A stretch of 64,000 nt of DNA from contig NZ_FUKU01000013.1 of the NCBI RefSeq assembly GCF_900163865.1, positions 1 to 64,000 on the forward strand, given 5' to 3'. Below, in pieces: positions 62,755-64,000 of the stretch. The position numbers and the translations under genes are program-made. Source of the DNA: Sphingobacterium sp. JB170 (GTDB lineage Bacteria; Bacteroidota; Bacteroidia; Sphingobacteriales; Sphingobacteriaceae). Positions within the stretch are counted from its first letter, which is position 1. Each line of letters begins with the position of its first letter. Below the pieces are notes generated by a model, which ran no database searches, was not told the DNA's origin, and saw only the letters and a program-made list of their open reading frames with translations.

Positions 62755-64000
62755 ATGAAAAAATCAATATATATTCTATTAGCTTCGCTCCTTGCACTGC
62801 AAGCATGCAAGTCGGAGCTGGAAATCGACGACCTGCAGTCGCTCGACGAAGAGCAGGTATGGAACGATCCGAATCTGGTAAACGCATACCTAGCAAACCT
62901 TTATGCTATTTTCGAGAACTGGGATTCTGGGGCCGATGAGTTCAGCGAGCAATTAGTCAACCTAACTTTCACAAGCAACTTTGTCACAATCGCGAACCAA
63001 AACTTCAAATCCTGGGATTATATCCAGATTCGCAAAATTAACACAGCGATTGAGAAAGTAGCTACGAGCACCGCTCTGAGCGATCAGGAGAAAAACAACG
63101 TTACCGGACAAGCCTTATTTATGCGTGCATACGCCTACTTCGATATGGTTAAACACCACGGGGGCGTCCCTTATATCACCGCGACCCAAGACCTGGAGTC
63201 CGATGAGCTCTCCGTCCCACGGAATAGTACAAAAGAAAGCTTCGAGATGATCGTAAAAGATCTTGACCAAGCAATCTCTTTATTACCAAAGACCATCGAT
63301 AAAAGCTCGGACGACTATGGACGTATTGACGGGAACTTCGCCACAGCGTTCAAAGCCAAAGTACTTTTATACAAAGCATCCCCGCAATTTAACCCGTCCA
63401 ACCCTTATGGTAATGCCTACTGGACAGAGGCCAATATGGCAAACAAAGCAGCCTATGAGCAGCTCAAAGCAGAGGGATACGCGTTAACACCAGACTACGC
63501 AAACATTACACTCAATGAAAAAGGGCCTGAAGTAGTATTTGCGGTAATCAACTCCTACCCGAATAAAGTAGCCGATTGGGACAACGGAATACGTCCTGGA
63601 TCAGAGAGTCGCGGTGCCGCAAATGCGGTTCCAAACTGGGATTTCCTTAAAGCTTTTCCGATGAAAGACGGGAGGCTTTATAACGATCCTAAAAGTGTCT
63701 ACCATAAAAGTGAGGAAGCTTTTTTGCAAAACTACTGGAAAGATCGGGACCCGCGGTTTGAAAAATCCGTCGTCTGGAACGGTAAGCTATATGAGGTATC
63801 GGGGAAAGCAGGCAAACGTCAATACACCGCTTTAGGCCTTGCCGACGCATTAGACGATTTTGGTATTAATCCCAAAGCCAGTGTTAGCTCAACGAACCTA
63901 TCACGTTATAGCGGGTTTTTTATCCTTAAAAACAGTAAACTATCTCTTAAACAAACCGAAGTACAAACGCAGTACGACGTCGACTTTGTGCTTATGCGAT
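62755..64000 (+). CDS. SusD/RagB family lipoprotein (partial, runs off the window)
   Basis: At least 415 codons open from the ATG at 62755 to the last base, with no stop. Lipobox ALQAC with Cys at about 17. Family features: LEIDDLQSLDEEQVWNDPNL, GQALFMRAYAYFDMVKHHGG, VPYITATQDL, and at the window edge YDVDFVLMR, the start of the conserved helix that carries RYAEVLLNYAE in SusD proteins. It is partner of the SusC 12 bp upstream. The C-terminal part is outside the window. Confidence 0.92.
   Translation, partial: MKKSIYILLASLLALQACKSELEIDDLQSLDEEQVWNDPNLVNAYLANLYAIFENWDSGADEFSEQLVNLTFTSNFVTIANQNFKSWDYIQIRKINTAIEKVATSTALSDQEKNNVTGQALFMRAYAYFDMVKHHGGVPYITATQDLESDELSVPRNSTKESFEMIVKDLDQAISLLPKTIDKSSDDYGRIDGNFATAFKAKVLLYKASPQFNPSNPYGNAYWTEANMANKAAYEQLKAEGYALTPDYANITLNEKGPEVVFAVINSYPNKVADWDNGIRPGSESRGAANAVPNWDFLKAFPMKDGRLYNDPKSVYHKSEEAFLQNYWKDRDPRFEKSVVWNGKLYEVSGKAGKRQYTALGLADALDDFGINPKASVSSTNLSRYSGFFILKNSKLSLKQTEVQTQYDVDFVLMR

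Noticed and set aside
1..64000. CRISPR arrays, rRNA genes, replication origin
   Set aside because: No regularly spaced repeats, rRNA signatures or DnaA-box cluster were seen while reading both strands.

Overview
The window looks like a chromosome segment from a Bacteroidota member, most likely the Sphingobacteriaceae (Sphingobacterium/Pedobacter relatives). The basis is three SusC/SusD outer-membrane pairs, an ECF sigma/FecR signalling pair, an RteC fragment, promoter -7 boxes of the TAnnTTTG type, and lipoproteins with Bacteroidota-style lipoboxes. The family-level placement is an inference.

Region 1 (1-10.8 kb) is a gene graveyard with a few intact genes: a GDPD phosphodiesterase, a 2H phosphoesterase, an AAA/DUF4143 ATPase, a HigBA-type toxin-antitoxin pair with a palindromic operator, a nitronate monooxygenase, an orphan ECF sigma factor and an SdpI-family membrane protein. 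Between them lie fragments of RteC, PurA, a tyrosine recombinase, an SDR dehydrogenase, IS66 TnpC fused to a partial copy of the ATPase gene, and a histidine kinase.

Region 2 (10.8-26.8 kb) has an outer-membrane barrel protein, a lipoprotein and a ferritin. It is followed by a minus-strand locus: ECF sigma, FecR, SusC with an STN domain, SusD, and a secreted metallophosphoesterase with calcium-binding repeats. A 4.5-kb segment bounded by inverted IS4-like ends separates sigma from FecR. That segment carries a GNAT acetyltransferase, a RibD-C reductase and the ruins of a thioredoxin-like gene, a Crp/Fnr regulator and an AbiE abortive-infection module.

Region 3 (27-41 kb) has a YciE/YciF-type DUF892 protein, a D-2-hydroxyacid dehydrogenase and small ORFs. 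Next is a rhamnose-type polysaccharide utilisation locus: AraC regulator, PhyH dioxygenase, TIM-barrel isomerase, GH106 alpha-L-rhamnosidase, SusD and SusC. The PhyH and SusC promoters share a two-part operator at nearly identical distances from the -7 box, which suggests that one regulator, probably the AraC protein, controls both.

Region 4 (41.5-58.5 kb) contains HflX and RecG, then a complete siderophore-iron locus. A minus-strand operon encodes a Fes-like esterase, a YncE-type propeller, two FecCD permeases, an ATPase, a binding lipoprotein and a SIP reductase. It diverges from a TonB receptor plus a DUF4374/XusB-like surface lipoprotein, and a Fur-like inverted repeat lies between the two units. 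A nitroreductase/HxlR divergent pair with a perfect 10-bp inverted-repeat operator follows.

Region 5 (58.5-64 kb) is a third SusC/SusD pair, with SusD cut by the window end. It sits behind a gene-free leader of about 1 kb that holds CG-centred inverted repeats.
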